Origin: Microbacteriaceae bacterium MWH-Ta3
GTDB taxonomy: Bacteria; Actinomycetota; Actinomycetes; Actinomycetales; Microbacteriaceae
Length of the DNA stretch: 64,000 bases
Direction of reading: 5' to 3'
Assembly: GCA_003053925.1 (NCBI GenBank)
Contig: QBKD01000001.1
Coordinates: 1,364,001 to 1,428,000, forward strand
The notes under the pieces were generated by a model. It worked only from the letters and a program-made list of their open reading frames with translations. It had not been told where the DNA came from and searched no databases. Below are positions 7,648 through 16,719 of this stretch, in pieces; position 1 is the first letter of the stretch, and each line of letters opens with the position of its first letter. The translations under genes were made by a program, and so were the position numbers.

Positions 7648-8655
7648 TTAGGGAAGGCGGACGATTTGTGCGGCGAAGACCAAGCCCGCTCCGAATCCAA
7701 TGGTCAGCGCGTATCCGCCGCTCAATTCGGGATGTTCTTCGAGCACGCGGTGCATCGCCAGGGGGATAGATGCCGCCGAGGTGTTTCCGGTTGTTTCGAT
7801 GTCACGGGCAATGACGACGGATTCGGGCACATTCAGCTGCTTAGCGAATTCGTTGATGATCCGCATGTTGGCCTGGTGGGGGATAAAGGCTGCGAGGTCT
7901 GCGGAGGTGATTCCCGCCTCATCGAGTGCGCGTTGCGCGACCTTGGCCATTTCCCAGACGGCCCAGCGGAAGACGGTCTGACCGTCCTGGCGCAGGTAAG
8001 GATGTCCCTCCTCGGGGTTCTCCCAGTGTTCCTTGATGGTTCGATCCATGCCCACCGCATCCCACTTCGAGCCGTCGCTTCCCCATACCGTGGGAGAAAT
8101 TCCCGGCTCGGTCGCAGGACCAACCACAACAGCACCCGCGCCATCGCCCAAGAGGAATGAAATCGTGCGGTCGTCGGGCTTGGCGAAATCGCTGAGCTTC
8201 TCCGCGCCAACCACCACGACATATTGGGCAACACCCGCACGAATCATGGCATCCGCCTGAGCGATTCCATAACAAAAGCCTGCACACGCGGCCGAGATGT
8301 CGTAGGCGGCCGCGGGAGTTGCACCCACACGTTCTGCGACCAACGCCGCCAAGGACGGCGTCTGCACCGTGTTTGAAATCGTTGCGGCAATGACGACGCC
8401 CACCTGTGACGGGTCGATTCCCGCTTTCGATATGGCCTCGGTTACAGCCGAGGTCGCGAGGTCGACGGCCTCGATGCCGTCGCTCGCGCGGCGACGGGTG
8501 ATGACGCCGGTACGTTGACGAATCCACTCGTCACTGGAATCAATCGGACCAACAATGTCATCGTTCGGTACGACCAGGTCTCCGCGTGCCGCACCGACGG
8601 CGTAGATGCGTGTGAACGGCGTGCCTACGGTCTGGTGAAGTGTGGGCTGGGTCAT
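7648..8655 (-). CDS. fabH: 3-oxoacyl-ACP synthase III
   Basis: A 335-residue initiating condensing enzyme that joins an acyl-CoA primer to malonyl-ACP. The triad is C124 in AACAGFCYG, H260 in FIPHQANMRI and N291 in TTGNTSAAS. Actinobacterial FabH usually prefers branched-chain primers, but the preference cannot be read here. Its ATG overlaps the fabD stop (ATGA), so the two are translationally coupled. Confidence 0.96.
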   Translation of the reverse strand: MTQPTLHQTVGTPFTRIYAVGAARGDLVVPNDDIVGPIDSSDEWIRQRTGVITRRRASDGIEAVDLATSAVTEAISKAGIDPSQVGVVIAATISNTVQTPSLAALVAERVGATPAAAYDISAACAGFCYGIAQADAMIRAGVAQYVVVVGAEKLSDFAKPDDRTISFLLGDGAGAVVVGPATEPGISPTVWGSDGSKWDAVGMDRTIKEHWENPEEGHPYLRQDGQTVFRWAVWEMAKVAQRALDEAGITSADLAAFIPHQANMRIINEFAKQLNVPESVVIARDIETTGNTSAASIPLAMHRVLEEHPELSGGYALTIGFGAGLVFAAQIVRLP

Positions 8656-9566
8656 GATGCCTCCAAGAGTTCGATGGCGGCCGCGAGGTCGTCGGGGGTT
8701 TTAATTGCAACGGTGGGTGTTCCCTTAAGCGCACGGCGTGCGAGACCGACGAGCGCGCCGGCGGGAGCCAATTCGATAATTCCCGTAACGCCGTCGCGGG
8801 CAAAAGACTCCATGCACAGGTCCCAACGCACCGGGTTGGCTACCTGTCCGATAAGCAAGTCCCGATATTCGACACCGCTCGCAACCCGTGAACCATCGCG
8901 GTTCGTGTACAGGGGCAGTGACGGGTCGGTAACAGTGACGGAGGTGGCCGCGTCGCGCAGAACGTCAACGGCACCCTGCATAAATCGCGTGTGAAACGCA
9001 CCGGCCACAGCGAGGGAGATCACGCGAATACCGGCGGGTGGGGTTGCCGAGAATTCCGCCAGAGCGTTCGATTCCCCAGCAATGACGATCTGACCGCCAC
9101 CGTTCATGTTGGCGGCATACAGGCCGTGAGACTCCAGAATCGGTAGCAGCTCGGCGAGCTCACCACCCAGAACAGCGGCCATACCCGTGTGAATCTTCGC
9201 TGCTTCGTCGGCCATCGCACGACCGCGAATTCCCACGAGTCGCATCGCGTCCTCGGGCGAAAGAACACCAGCGATGGCGGCGGCGGCAAATTCACCGACC
9301 GAGTGGCCGGCGGTGGCGCCGAAGGGCTTCGCATGGGCCGAGGCCAGAGCCGAGGCGGTGGCAATCGATGCAGCGACGATCAGCGGCTGGGCAACCTTGG
9401 TGTCCTTGATGGTGGCCTCATCGCTTGTCGTGCCGTGGGCAATGAGGTCAATACCTGCGGCCTCACCCAATTGGCCCAGCTGCTCGCGAAGTCCGTCGAC
9501 TTCAAGCCAGGGGGACAGGAAGCCGGGAGTCTGAGATCCCTGGCCAGGTGCAACGACAACAATCAT
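8652..9566 (-). CDS. fabD: Malonyl-CoA:ACP transacylase
   Basis: A 304-residue enzyme that moves malonyl from CoA to ACP. The nucleophile S89 lies in the GHSVGE elbow and H192 in AGAFHTRF completes the dyad; the N-terminal GQGSQ loop is present. A 79-base gap separates it from the upstream fasR gene and could hold a promoter (TATTCT on the minus strand near 9622-9627) and a FasR site. Confidence 0.95.
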   Translation of the reverse strand: MIVVVAPGQGSQTPGFLSPWLEVDGLREQLGQLGEAAGIDLIAHGTTSDEATIKDTKVAQPLIVAASIATASALASAHAKPFGATAGHSVGEFAAAAIAGVLSPEDAMRLVGIRGRAMADEAAKIHTGMAAVLGGELAELLPILESHGLYAANMNGGGQIVIAGESNALAEFSATPPAGIRVISLAVAGAFHTRFMQGAVDVLRDAATSVTVTDPSLPLYTNRDGSRVASGVEYRDLLIGQVANPVRWDLCMESFARDGVTGIIELAPAGALVGLARRALKGTPTVAIKTPDDLAAAIELLEAS

Positions 9567-9645
9567 GGTTCTAGTGTCCTTTGCAAGTCAGGCGCGAACG
9601 GTTGTCGCATTCCACAAAGAATATCGCGAAAGCCTGTGTTGGGCA

Positions 9646-10827
9646 CTATGACGGGCGGCGTGCGCGCGCGGATTCGGGTTCCGCGAGTGCACCCACCATT
9701 AGCGCAGTGTGCACGATCAACGCATCGCGCGGGTTCGCTGGATCCCAGCCCAGAATCTCGCTCATGCGCTTCAACCGGTATCGAACCGTGTTGGGGTGAA
9801 CAAACAATTCTCGAGCCGTTACTTCGAGGCTGCGCCCGCTGTCCAGATATGCCCACAGTGTCGCCAGCATGTCATCGCTGTACTCACGAATGGGCCGATA
9901 CACGCGGTCCAGCAGTGTTGCCCGAGCGAGTTTGTCGCCGGCCAGCGCGCGTTCGGGAAGTAAATCGTCGGCCAGAACGGGCCGTGGCGCGTGTCGCCAC
10001 ACGTGCGCGACGGCGAAACCTGCGAGAGCCGCACGGGCACTGTCCACGGCTTCAACAACGCTGGGGACGGTGGGTCCCAGCACAAGGCTGCCATTTCCGA
10101 AATATTCTGAAAGAACGGCCGCGATCTCGGGGAACGAGGTCGGTGGCGTAATCACGGAGTCATCAATGTGACGACCGATGACGACCACCAAACGATTTCC
10201 CTGTACACCGATGAGCACATCGGAATTCGTGTGGCGTGCGACTCGGCGAATGTGGTCAACGTCAACCCACGTGGGGGTCGTGCCGACGAGGACGGCAACT
10301 TCACCGTGACCGTTCCACCCCAACGCGGCAATGCGCGAGGGAAGTTCCGCCTCATACTCGCCGGACAAGATCGAATCCACGACAAGTGCTTCGAGTCGCG
10401 CATCCCAGAGGCCGCGATCCTCGGCCGCCCGCGCATAAACATCTGCAGCGCTAAAAGCGACCTCGCGTGAGTATCGAAGGATCGCCTCGCGCAGATCATG
10501 ATCACCCTCGGCGACATACTCTTCGACGACCTCGACCGTTACCCGAATCAACTGCAGCGTTTGCTGGAGACTGACGGATCGCAGTAGTTCACGCGGTGCC
10601 GCACCAAAAACATCCGAGGCCGCCCACGGCAGCGATTCGGGGTTCTCGTACCAACGCACAAACGAGGAAATTCCCGCCTGTGCCACAACTCCCACCGCAC
10701 TGCGCCGGCTGGGCGGCATTGCCGAGTACCACGGAAGCGTATCGACCAAACGCCGTGCGACGGCCGTGGACAAATCACCCGACAGCGACTTGAGCCAGGC
10801 CAGCGCCTGATCCTTGGTCAGAGACAT
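9646..10827 (-). CDS. fasR: PucR-family transcriptional regulator of fatty-acid synthesis (FasR-like)
   Basis: A 393-residue protein. Its C-terminus has the PucR-type helix-turn-helix, LFVHPNTVRYRLKRMSEILGW at about residues 330-350, preceded by a GGDEF-like/CdaR-type middle domain. This architecture directly upstream of fabD-fabH-acpP-fabF matches FasR of Streptomyces, an activator of the FAS II operon. It is separated from aceE by only seven bases, so it may also be transcribed from the aceE promoter, linking acetyl-CoA supply with lipid synthesis. The identification rests on context plus domain type. Confidence 0.85.
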   Translation of the reverse strand: MSLTKDQALAWLKSLSGDLSTAVARRLVDTLPWYSAMPPSRRSAVGVVAQAGISSFVRWYENPESLPWAASDVFGAAPRELLRSVSLQQTLQLIRVTVEVVEEYVAEGDHDLREAILRYSREVAFSAADVYARAAEDRGLWDARLEALVVDSILSGEYEAELPSRIAALGWNGHGEVAVLVGTTPTWVDVDHIRRVARHTNSDVLIGVQGNRLVVVIGRHIDDSVITPPTSFPEIAAVLSEYFGNGSLVLGPTVPSVVEAVDSARAALAGFAVAHVWRHAPRPVLADDLLPERALAGDKLARATLLDRVYRPIREYSDDMLATLWAYLDSGRSLEVTARELFVHPNTVRYRLKRMSEILGWDPANPRDALIVHTALMVGALAEPESARARRPS

Positions 10828-10834
10828 CGAAGTC

Positions 10835-13561
10835 CTAGGCGTCGCCGCCCGTGTTACCGGTTGTGCCGGCGTTCACGTTGTTCAGGTCGTACCGCGCAAA
10901 GGCCTCGCCCACGACATCCTGACCAATTCGTCCCTCACGGGCCAATTGCTGCAGAACACGAACCACAATCGACTGCGTGTCAATGAGGAAGTGGCGTCGT
11001 GCCGCTGCACGCGTGTCACTGAAACCGAATCCATCGCCACCAAGGGTCGCAAAGGTTCGGGGAACGAACGGACGAATCTGGTCGACTACCGAGTGCATGA
11101 AGTCACTGACGGCAACGATCGGACCCTCGGTGTTGTTGAGGCGTTCGGTCACGTACGGCACACGAGGCGCTTCCCAGGGGTGTGTGAACGAGTGGCGGTC
11201 CGCGGCAAGGCCGTCGCGACGCAGTTCGTTCCACGAGGTGACCGACCACACGTCGGCAGCAACACCCCATTCCTCGGCAAGGATGCGTTGTGCATCGAAT
11301 GCCCACGGGACGGACACACCACTGGCAAGAATTTGCGCGGGAATTCCCGCGTTCTCGGCCTTGCGCGCCACGTACATTCCGCGCAGTAGTCCGTCGACAT
11401 CGAGGTTTTCGGGTTCTGCAGGCTGCGAAATGGGCTCGTTGTACACCGTCAGGTAGTAGTACACGTTGGGGTTCTCGTGAGTTCCGCCGTACATGCGCTC
11501 CATGCCCGCCTTGACAATGTGGGCAATTTCGTAGGCGAATGCCGGGTCATACGCGATGACGGCATCGTTTGTCGACGCCAGCAGGTGCGAATGTCCGTCG
11601 GCGTGCTGAAGGCCTTCGCCGGTCAGTGTGGTCTTGCCTGCTGTCGCGCCCAAAATGAATCCGCGGACCATTTGGTCTCCCGCGAGCCACATCGAGTCGC
11701 CCGTGCGCTGGAATCCGAACATCGAGTACAAGACGTACACGGGAATCAGCGGCTCGCCGTGTGTTGCATACGACGATCCGATAGCCGTGAACCCGGCCAT
11801 GGCGCCGGCCTCGTTAATGCCGGTGTGCAGAATCTGTCCCTGAGCGCTCTCCTTGTATGCCAGCAGCAGTTCGCGGTCGACGGAGGTGTAGTTCTGCCCG
11901 TTGGGGTTGTAGATCTTTGCGGTCGGGAAGTACGCGTCCATTCCGAAGGTTCGTGCCTCGTCGGGAATGATGGGGACGATGCGATTGCCGCAGTTCGGAT
12001 CACGCAGCAGGTCCTTCAGCAGACGGGCAAACGCCATCGTGGTGGCAATTTCCTGCTTGCCCGAACCCTTCGTGGCGCCGTCGAAAACCTTTGCATCGGG
12101 CATGACGACGGGCGTGTGAGTCGATCGACGCTGGGGGAGTGCTCCGCCCAGTTCACGGCGACGGTCCAACAGGTACTGAATGGCGGGATCGCCCGCTCCG
12201 GGGTTGTAATACGGAGGCTGGTAGGGGTTGGCCTCGAGAACCTCGTCGCTGATTGGAATACGCAGGTTGTCACGCAGCGTCTTGAGGTTCTCCAGCGTGA
12301 GCTTCTTCATCTGGTGAACCGCGTTGCGACCCTCGAAGGTCTTGCCCAGTGCATAGCCCTTCACGGTCTTCGCAAGAATCACCGTGGGCTGACCCTTGTG
12401 CTCGAGAGCTGCCTTGTAGGCGGCATACAGCTTGCGATAGTCGTGGCCACCGCGCTTGAGGCTCCAAATCTTGTCGTCGCTCCAGTCGGCAACCATTGCG
12501 GCGGTGCGCGGGTCGCGTCCAAAGAAGTTTTCGCGGATGTACGCGCCAGATTCAGCCTTGTACGTCTGGAAGTCACCGTCGGGTGTGCTGTTCATCAGTT
12601 CGAGGAGGGCACCATCGGTGTCCTTTTCCAGAAGCTCATCCCATTCACGGCCCCAGATGACCTTGATGACGTTCCAACCGGCACCGCGGAAGAACGACTC
12701 CAATTCCTGCACAATCTTGCCGTTACCGCGCACAGGGCCATCAAGGCGCTGCAGGTTGCAGTTCACCACGAAGGTGAGGTTGTCCAGCTTGTCGTTCGCC
12801 GCGAGTTGCAATGCGCCGCGCGACTCTACCTCGTCCATCTCGCCGTCACCGAGGAACGCCCACACATGCTGGTCCGAGCAGTCCTTGATACCGCGGTTGG
12901 TCAGGTAGTTATTGGTCTGCGCCTGGTAGATCGCGTTCAACGGACCGAGGCCCATCGATACCGTGGGGAACTGCCAGAAGTCCGGCATCAGGCGAGGGTG
13001 AGGGTACGACGACAAACCGCCCGCGTGGTGCGACTTTTCTTGACGGAAACCATCCATCTGGTCCTCGGTCAGACGACCTTCCAGGTATGCGCGTGCATAC
13101 ATTCCGGGTGAGGCGTGGCCTTGGTAGAAGATCTGGTCGCCACCGCCCGGGTGGTCAGGTCCGCGGAAGAAATGGTTGTGTCCTACTTCATACAGTGATG
13201 CGCTCGACGCGTACGATCCGATGTGACCGCCGACCCCAACACCCGGTCGCTGGGCGCGGTGCACCATGACGGCAGCATTCCAGCGAATCCACGATCGGTA
13301 TCGTCGCTCGACCTCTTCATCACCAGGGAAATCGGGCTCATTCGCTGTTGCAATGGTGTTGATGTAGTCCGTGGTGGGAACCATGGGGACACCGAGGTGA
13401 AGTTTGTTAGACCGCTTCAGCAACGACATCATCAGTTCGCGACCGCGCTGCGGTCCCTCGATGTCGACAACCGCGTCGAGGGACTCGGTCCACTCCGCGG
13501 TTTCTTCCGGGTTGCTGTCGAAGTTTTCCGACGAATACGGGTCTTGAGTGTTGACGCCCAT
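10835..13561 (-). CDS. aceE: Pyruvate dehydrogenase E1 component, homodimeric
   Basis: A 908-residue thiamine-diphosphate enzyme that decarboxylates pyruvate and acetylates the E2 lipoyl group. The TPP motif is GDGEMDE followed by the NLTFVVNCN segment; the N-terminus starts [13 protein letters not shown], as in actinobacterial AceE. Length is close to the usual 900-920. E2 and E3 for the complex are encoded at 31.6-34.4 kb. The ATG at 13561 is followed immediately by family-conserved sequence. Confidence 0.96.
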   Translation of the reverse strand: MGVNTQDPYSSENFDSNPEETAEWTESLDAVVDIEGPQRGRELMMSLLKRSNKLHLGVPMVPTTDYINTIATANEPDFPGDEEVERRYRSWIRWNAAVMVHRAQRPGVGVGGHIGSYASSASLYEVGHNHFFRGPDHPGGGDQIFYQGHASPGMYARAYLEGRLTEDQMDGFRQEKSHHAGGLSSYPHPRLMPDFWQFPTVSMGLGPLNAIYQAQTNNYLTNRGIKDCSDQHVWAFLGDGEMDEVESRGALQLAANDKLDNLTFVVNCNLQRLDGPVRGNGKIVQELESFFRGAGWNVIKVIWGREWDELLEKDTDGALLELMNSTPDGDFQTYKAESGAYIRENFFGRDPRTAAMVADWSDDKIWSLKRGGHDYRKLYAAYKAALEHKGQPTVILAKTVKGYALGKTFEGRNAVHQMKKLTLENLKTLRDNLRIPISDEVLEANPYQPPYYNPGAGDPAIQYLLDRRRELGGALPQRRSTHTPVVMPDAKVFDGATKGSGKQEIATTMAFARLLKDLLRDPNCGNRIVPIIPDEARTFGMDAYFPTAKIYNPNGQNYTSVDRELLLAYKESAQGQILHTGINEAGAMAGFTAIGSSYATHGEPLIPVYVLYSMFGFQRTGDSMWLAGDQMVRGFILGATAGKTTLTGEGLQHADGHSHLLASTNDAVIAYDPAFAYEIAHIVKAGMERMYGGTHENPNVYYYLTVYNEPISQPAEPENLDVDGLLRGMYVARKAENAGIPAQILASGVSVPWAFDAQRILAEEWGVAADVWSVTSWNELRRDGLAADRHSFTHPWEAPRVPYVTERLNNTEGPIVAVSDFMHSVVDQIRPFVPRTFATLGGDGFGFSDTRAAARRHFLIDTQSIVVRVLQQLAREGRIGQDVVGEAFARYDLNNVNAGTTGNTGGDA

Positions 13562-13691
13562 GGTGTGCGCTCTTCCTGTGATGGTGGTGAGGAGAGTACG
13601 AGGCCCTCGTGGGGGACTCGGCGACTCAATCCTAGACCCGTGTCGTTCCCAGTTTGTTGCACCTCACATCATCCGCTACGATATTAAACAC

Positions 13692-13769
<78 letters not shown>

Positions 13770-13875
13770 CTCCGGTAAATATTTCATCAGCGTGGATGCA
13801 GAATTCAGTCTTTTCCTGAACAATAGGCATAACGACGCGTCGTCGTTGCTTCTCACAGAAAGCAAGGAATCCACC

Positions 13876-14142
13876 ATGGCAGAACGCACCGCGACCATTC
13901 AGTCGGCACACGGTCTTCACGCTCGCCCCGCAGCACTGTTCGTTCAGGCTGTCAATGACTCGGGCTTTGCAGTGACCATCGAGAAGGACGGCCGCGAGTT
14001 TCCCGCTGGCAGCATTCTCGGCGTTATCTCCTTGGCAATCAACCAGGGCGACACAGTCATTATTCGTGGCGAGGGCGACGGTATTGACGCTGTCCTCGAC
14101 TCGCTCGTGGTGTTCCTCGAGACCGACCACGACGCCGCCTAA
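13876..14142 (+). CDS. ptsH: Phosphocarrier protein HPr
   Basis: An 88-residue protein of the phosphoenolpyruvate:sugar phosphotransferase system. H15 in HGLHARPA accepts phosphate from enzyme I. S46 in AGSILGVIS is the position phosphorylated by HPr kinase in Firmicutes, though no such kinase gene is in view. The ATG at 13876 follows AAGGAA. The stop codon abuts the start of ptsI. No enzyme II gene is in this window. Confidence 0.96.
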   Translation: MAERTATIQSAHGLHARPAALFVQAVNDSGFAVTIEKDGREFPAGSILGVISLAINQGDTVIIRGEGDGIDAVLDSLVVFLETDHDAA

Positions 14143-15795
14143 ATGCAGGAGCGCGTGCTGACCGGCGTAGGAGTCGGTCGTGGAATTGTCGTCGGCGATG
14201 TTCGCCGAATGCCCGATCCTCTTCCGGAACCCGCCCAGGTTAACAGCACTTTGGGACCCGACGCCGAGTTGGCGCGCGCAACAAGCGCACTCGGTGAAAC
14301 CGCGCAGGATCTGCGCGAGCGCGGCGCTATCGCAGGTGGCCTTGCCCAAGAGGTCCTCGACGCGTTGGCCATGATGGCTGACGATCAGATGTTGGTCTCG
14401 GACGTGAAGAATCGCATCGACCGTGGCGCCACTGCAGAACGCGCCGTATTTGATGCCTTCGCGGGCTTTGCCGCCATTCTCACTATGGCGGGCGGATACA
14501 TGGCGGAGCGCGCCGGTGACCTTGGCGATGTGGCGAACCGTGTCATCGCGAAAATCATGGGCGTGCCGGCGCCGGGTGTGCCTCAGTCGGACGTTCCATT
14601 CATCCTCGTCGCGCGCGACCTGGCTCCCGCCGACACAGCGCTGTTGAATTTTGACATTGTTCGCGCACTCATCACGACCGACGGCGGCCCGACGTCTCAC
14701 ACGGCAATTCTGGCGCGAGAAAAGGGACTTCCGGCGATTGTCGGCGCGAAGTCCGCCGAGGTTTTGGTGGATGGCGATCTTGTTCTCGTGGATGCCGCTG
14801 CGGGTGAAATCATCCTGCACCCTTCGGCCGTCCGCATCGAAGCTGGTTTGGCCGAAGCGGAGGCTCGTAAGGCCGCACGCGACAGCGCGACCGGACCGGG
14901 CCGTTTGGCCGATGGTCACGAGGTGCAACTGTTGGCGAATGTGGGTTCGGCAAAGTCTGCGGCCGCAGCGGTCGAGGCACAGGCAGAGGGCGTGGGACTT
15001 TTCCGCACCGAATTCCTGTTCCTCGATAGCGATACGGCACCGTCAATTGCGGAGCAGGCCGAGCAATACGAGGCTGTCTTCGCACAATTCCCCGGCAAAA
15101 AGGTCGTCGTGCGTGTATTGGATGCCGGCGCTGACAAGCCGCTGTCGTTCCTCACCGATGCGGGCGAAGAAAACCCCGCCCTCGGACGCCGCGGTATTCG
15201 TGCGCTTTTCGCCCACGAAGAGATTCTGCGCGACCAGCTGACGGCAATCGCACAGGCGGCCTCGAAGACTCAAGCGCATGTCTGGGTGATGGCTCCCATG
15301 ATTGCAAACGCTGAAGAAACGAAGAAGTTTGTTGCACTGTGCACCGAACTCGGGATCTCGGTCTCGGGTGCCATGATCGAAATCCCATCGGCAGCGCTCT
15401 TGGCCGACCACATCCTGGCTGAAGCGGCCTTTGTGTCCATCGGTACCAACGACCTCACGCAGTACACCGTTGCTGCCGACCGTCTGCTGGGTACCGTAGC
15501 CGATTTGCAGGACGCCTGGAACCCCGCAGTGCTGAAGCTCATTCGTGAGGTCGGTCGTGCGGGTGTTGCGACGTCGAAGCCCGTCGGTGTGTGTGGTGAG
15601 GCCGCCGCAGATCCGCAGCTCGCTGTCGTTCTCATTGGCCTGGGTGTTACCTCGCTGTCGATGTCGCCCGTTGCGTTGGGCGATGTTCGTGCCGAATTGG
15701 GGCGTTACACGCTCGCCGAGGCTCAGGCGTTGGCCGAGAAGGTGCTGACAGCGCGCAATGCCGTCGAAGCGCGTGCCATCGTCGCGGGTCGCTAG
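14143..15795 (+). CDS. ptsI: Phosphoenolpyruvate-protein phosphotransferase (enzyme I)
   Basis: A 550-residue enzyme that phosphorylates HPr from PEP. The phospho-histidine is H186 in GGPTSHTAIL; the C-terminal PEP-binding barrel has LFRTEFLFL, a GRRGIRALF-type loop and IGTNDLTQYT. It is slightly shorter than the 570-575 of enteric enzyme I, mostly at the N-terminus. It starts directly after the ptsH stop with no spacer. Confidence 0.95.
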   Translation: MQERVLTGVGVGRGIVVGDVRRMPDPLPEPAQVNSTLGPDAELARATSALGETAQDLRERGAIAGGLAQEVLDALAMMADDQMLVSDVKNRIDRGATAERAVFDAFAGFAAILTMAGGYMAERAGDLGDVANRVIAKIMGVPAPGVPQSDVPFILVARDLAPADTALLNFDIVRALITTDGGPTSHTAILAREKGLPAIVGAKSAEVLVDGDLVLVDAAAGEIILHPSAVRIEAGLAEAEARKAARDSATGPGRLADGHEVQLLANVGSAKSAAAAVEAQAEGVGLFRTEFLFLDSDTAPSIAEQAEQYEAVFAQFPGKKVVVRVLDAGADKPLSFLTDAGEENPALGRRGIRALFAHEEILRDQLTAIAQAASKTQAHVWVMAPMIANAEETKKFVALCTELGISVSGAMIEIPSAALLADHILAEAAFVSIGTNDLTQYTVAADRLLGTVADLQDAWNPAVLKLIREVGRAGVATSKPVGVCGEAAADPQLAVVLIGLGVTSLSMSPVALGDVRAELGRYTLAEAQALAEKVLTARNAVEARAIVAGR

Positions 15796-15804
15796 ACAGT
15801 TCCT

Positions 15805-16698
15805 ATGAATAAGCTCGCCATCGGTGCGCTCGTACTGTCGTGCCTCATGTGGGGGACGACGGGCACCGTGGCGGCGTTCATGTCTGCCGATGTGTCGCCG
15901 TTAGCGGTCGGCGCCTTCACCATGGGTGTGGGCGGTCTGCTGCTGGGCATGATTACCTGGCGCCATGTACGCGCGACCTGGGTGATTCAGGGTGCGCGCC
16001 GCTGGATTCTTGTGGGTGGCCTTGGTGTGTTGGTGTACCCCTTGGCGTTCTATGTCGGAATGGACCTGGTGGGCGTCGCAGTCGGAAACGCCATCGCCTT
16101 GGGTTCAGGGCCGCTCTTCGCCGCAGGACTGGAATGGTCCATAACGAAGGCCAAGCCGTCCGGTCGGTGGTTTCTGGCGCTGTCGTTAGCCGTCGTGGGC
16201 CTGGGACTGATTTCGGTGGCACGTGATGATGCCGGCATTGACCATATCGGTGGTATCGGCGTAGCGCTGCTTGCCGGATTGGCGTACGCCACCTACACCG
16301 TCGCGGGCGGTCGCTTGATTGCGGCGGGAACCACATCCCGAGGGTCGATGGGGGCAGTGTTTAGCGCCGGCGCCTTGCCCCTGCTTGTCGTGTTGGTTCC
16401 GCTAATCCAACCCATACTCTCGTCAATGGACAACCTTGCCCGCGCGGGATACCTCGCTCTGGGCCCGACCGTTGTGGGCTATTTGCTCTTTGGATACGCG
16501 CTCATCAAGTTGCCGGCTCGGGACGTCACCGTCATCACACTGCTGGAGCCCGTTGCGACGGTGGTGATCGCTGTGGCGGTGCTGCACGAGACCCTGCCCG
16601 TGTGGGGTTGGCTGGGTGTCGCCACCCTGATTGGCGGGGTTGCTGTTGTGTCCATTGGCTATTCCGCCACGCCTCGGCAGACCCCGACTGAACAGTAG
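15805..16698 (+). CDS. EamA/DMT-family transporter
   Basis: A 297-residue protein with ten predicted membrane segments arranged as two EamA repeats, the second starting near residue 150 (GGIGVALLAGLAYATYTVAGG). Proteins of this drug/metabolite transporter superfamily export amino acids or other small metabolites; the substrate is not predictable. It starts 9 bases after ptsI and may be cotranscribed. Confidence 0.88.
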   Translation: MNKLAIGALVLSCLMWGTTGTVAAFMSADVSPLAVGAFTMGVGGLLLGMITWRHVRATWVIQGARRWILVGGLGVLVYPLAFYVGMDLVGVAVGNAIALGSGPLFAAGLEWSITKAKPSGRWFLALSLAVVGLGLISVARDDAGIDHIGGIGVALLAGLAYATYTVAGGRLIAAGTTSRGSMGAVFSAGALPLLVVLVPLIQPILSSMDNLARAGYLALGPTVVGYLLFGYALIKLPARDVTVITLLEPVATVVIAVAVLHETLPVWGWLGVATLIGGVAVVSIGYSATPRQTPTEQ

Positions 16699-16719
16699 CG
16701 CCGCTCTATAGTTGAGGCT

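Noticed and set aside
11477-13111. A 544-codon open frame opposite aceE
   Set aside because: It lies entirely antisense to the aceE coding sequence, has no domain signature and reflects the high GC third-position bias of the real gene.
13832-13843. 12-bp palindrome ACGACGCGTCGT before ptsH as an operator
   Set aside because: G+C-rich palindromes of this size are not rare here, and there is no second copy or regulator nearby to support it.
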